Shown piece after piece: positions 62,869 to 64,000 of a DNA stretch of 64,000 nucleotides. The position numbers and the translations under genes were made by a program. The notes below the pieces were generated by a model. The model had not been told where the DNA came from and searched no databases. It saw only the letters and a list, made by a program, of their open reading frames with translations. Position 1 is the stretch's first letter. Each line of letters opens with the position of its first letter. Source of the DNA: Pseudacidovorax sp. (GTDB lineage Bacteria > Pseudomonadota > Gammaproteobacteria > Burkholderiales > Burkholderiaceae_C); NCBI RefSeq assembly GCF_017991995.1, contig NZ_JAGOPN010000019.1, positions 85,913 to 149,912 of the forward strand. The letters are read 5' to 3'.

Positions 62869-63849
62869 ATGGCCCGTGCTCCCCAACTGCTCAGCATCCC
62901 GATGCGCCACTTCCTGGAGGTGGCGCAGACCGGCTCGGTCAACCAGGCGGCCGCCCGGCTGCATGTGGCGCCCTCGGCCGTGAGCCGGCAGATCGCCCGG
63001 CTGGAGGACGAGATGGGCACGCCGCTCTTCGAGCGCCGCACCCGCGGCATGACGGCCACCGCCGCTGGCGAGCGGCTGGCCGCCTACCTGCGCCATGCGG
63101 TGGCCGACGGCCTGCAGGCGCTGGAGCAGGCGAGCGCCCTGGGCCGCGTGCAGGCGCAGCGGGTGTGCGTGGCCTGCACCGAAGGCTTCGCGCCGCAGTT
63201 CATGCCGGGCGCGATGCAGGCCTTCCGCGATGCGCATGGCGAGGCGCGGCTGGAGTTGCGTGTCGGCTCGCCCGACGAGGTCGCGCGCTGGCTGCTGCGC
63301 GGTGAGGCGGACCTGGGCCTCAAGTACAGCGTGGCGCCCGAATCGGAACTGCATGTGGAATACGAGGCGCCTGCGCCCGTCTATGCCGTGATGGCGCCCG
63401 AGCATCCGCTGGCGCGCCACACGGCGGTGGAGGTGGCGCAGGTGGTGGCCTTTCCGCTGTATCTCGGCAGCCGCGGCATGACCACGCGCCAGCTCTTCGA
63501 CCAGGCCTGCAGCCTGCAGGGGCTGCGCTATGTGGCGGCCTTCGAGAGCAACTTCTCGTCGGTGCTGCTGCCCTTGCTGCGCATGCCGGGCATCGTGCTG
63601 TCGGGCCACCTGACGGTGGCGCACCTGATCGCCGACGGCACGGTGGTGGCGCGGCCTTTTGCCGAGGCGCCCCTGCAGCAGCGGCGGCTGCGGCTGCTGT
63701 CGCTGCCCGGCCGCACGCCCACCGAGCCGGTGCGGGCCTTTGCCACGCACCTGGCGCAGGCCATCCAGGCGGTCGGGCGGCGCAAGCTGGGGCGGGCGAG
63801 GCGGGCGGCGCCGGCGCGAGTCTCGATCTCGCCCAGCCGTTCGGGCTGA
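62869..63849 (+). CDS. LysR-family regulator
   Basis: The 326-residue regulator has the winged helix MRHFLEVAQTGSVNQAAARLHVAPSAVSRQIARLE and an effector domain. A basic Arg/Ala-rich tail of about 25 residues follows. It is divergent from the M20 peptidase-Bug pair, which it probably regulates through the palindrome in the spacer. Confidence 0.88.
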   Translation: MARAPQLLSIPMRHFLEVAQTGSVNQAAARLHVAPSAVSRQIARLEDEMGTPLFERRTRGMTATAAGERLAAYLRHAVADGLQALEQASALGRVQAQRVCVACTEGFAPQFMPGAMQAFRDAHGEARLELRVGSPDEVARWLLRGEADLGLKYSVAPESELHVEYEAPAPVYAVMAPEHPLARHTAVEVAQVVAFPLYLGSRGMTTRQLFDQACSLQGLRYVAAFESNFSSVLLPLLRMPGIVLSGHLTVAHLIADGTVVARPFAEAPLQQRRLRLLSLPGRTPTEPVRAFATHLAQAIQAVGRRKLGRARRAAPARVSISPSRSG

Positions 63850-63892
63850 GCGCGTGGAAGGCCCGGGGCCGGCGCTTCGACAGGCTTGTATG

Positions 63893-63916
63893 GTTTGGTT
63901 TCCATCAACCAAACCG
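63893..63916. other. Inverted repeat after the last LysR gene
   Basis: GGTTTGGTT and AACCAAACC form a perfect nine-base inverted repeat with a six-base loop, 44 bases after the LysR stop. There is no T-run. It may be a weak terminator or an operator for a gene beyond the window. The remaining bases to 64000 show no gene. Confidence 0.5.
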
Positions 63917-64000
63917 TAAGAAAGGGCGAGGAGCCGGGATGTAGGGACATCGACAGGCATCGGCGGTAGCTTCAGACCCTACCGACCGACACCCTGAGTC

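Overview
The window is about 64 kb of very GC-rich, densely coding DNA without phage, IS or CRISPR content. It looks like a chromosomal segment of a betaproteobacterium of the order Burkholderiales, most likely Comamonadaceae. The grounds are a protocatechuate 4,5-cleavage operon in the Comamonas pmd gene order, several Bug-type (TctC) periplasmic binding proteins, an argH-algZ-algR neighbourhood, a YegP-like tail on TrpS and small GC-rich dispersed repeats. The species cannot be named from the sequence alone.

Layout. (1) 1-6010, minus strand: a chain of six overlapping signalling genes: sensor kinase with a degenerate receiver, response regulator, HPt protein, STAS antagonist, membrane PAS/PP2C/HATPase protein, and the first bases of another response regulator. 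(2) 6354-16540, plus strand: a chemotaxis operon with an Aer-like receptor, CheY, a CheC/CheX-like protein, a short CheZ-like protein, a second MCP with a CheR-tether tail, a second CheY, CheA, CheW, CheR, CheD and CheB, closed by a terminator. A good FNR/Anr-type site lies in the divergent spacer between regions 1 and 2. (3) 16723-23146: a sensor kinase, then a FecI-FecR-TonB receptor iron module under a Fur box, then a NarL-type regulator that may be the kinase's separated partner. (4) 23206-30325: housekeeping genes (trpS, M50 protease, YciO-like protein, EamA transporter, PHP phosphoesterase, zntB-like transporter, ppk2).

(5) 30593-37640: a PHB-depolymerase-type esterase and the urea ABC transporter urtABCDE, without urease genes in view. 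The urtA-urtB spacer is full of hairpins and shares an exact 26-base repeat with the spacer after ppk2. (6) 37650-40036: an aldo/keto reductase and a tightly overlapping trio (GIY-YIG, MarR-like, unknown). (7) 40233-48554: ligJ-ligK-two Bug proteins-ligI-ligA-ligB-ligC, facing a divergent LysR regulator. This encodes protocatechuate to pyruvate plus oxaloacetate except for the oxalomesaconate tautomerase. (8) 48625-53270: argH, then algZ-algR-AI-2E transporter joined by ATGA overlaps. (9) 53338-57993: a hydantoin/allantoin-type racemase with an NCS1 permease, and a dctA-gntR pair. Both promoters carry nearly the same TTGYATRCAA palindrome, suggesting one GntR regulon. (10) 58186-63849: a LysR gene, an AI-2E transporter, a Bug protein, an M20 peptidase and a divergent LysR regulator with a clear operator.

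The least ordinary parts are the mixed phosphorelay/partner-switch operon next to the chemotaxis genes, the back-to-back CheC-like and CheZ-like genes, and the inferred GntR regulon. All functional calls come from reading motifs and gene order; no database search was run.
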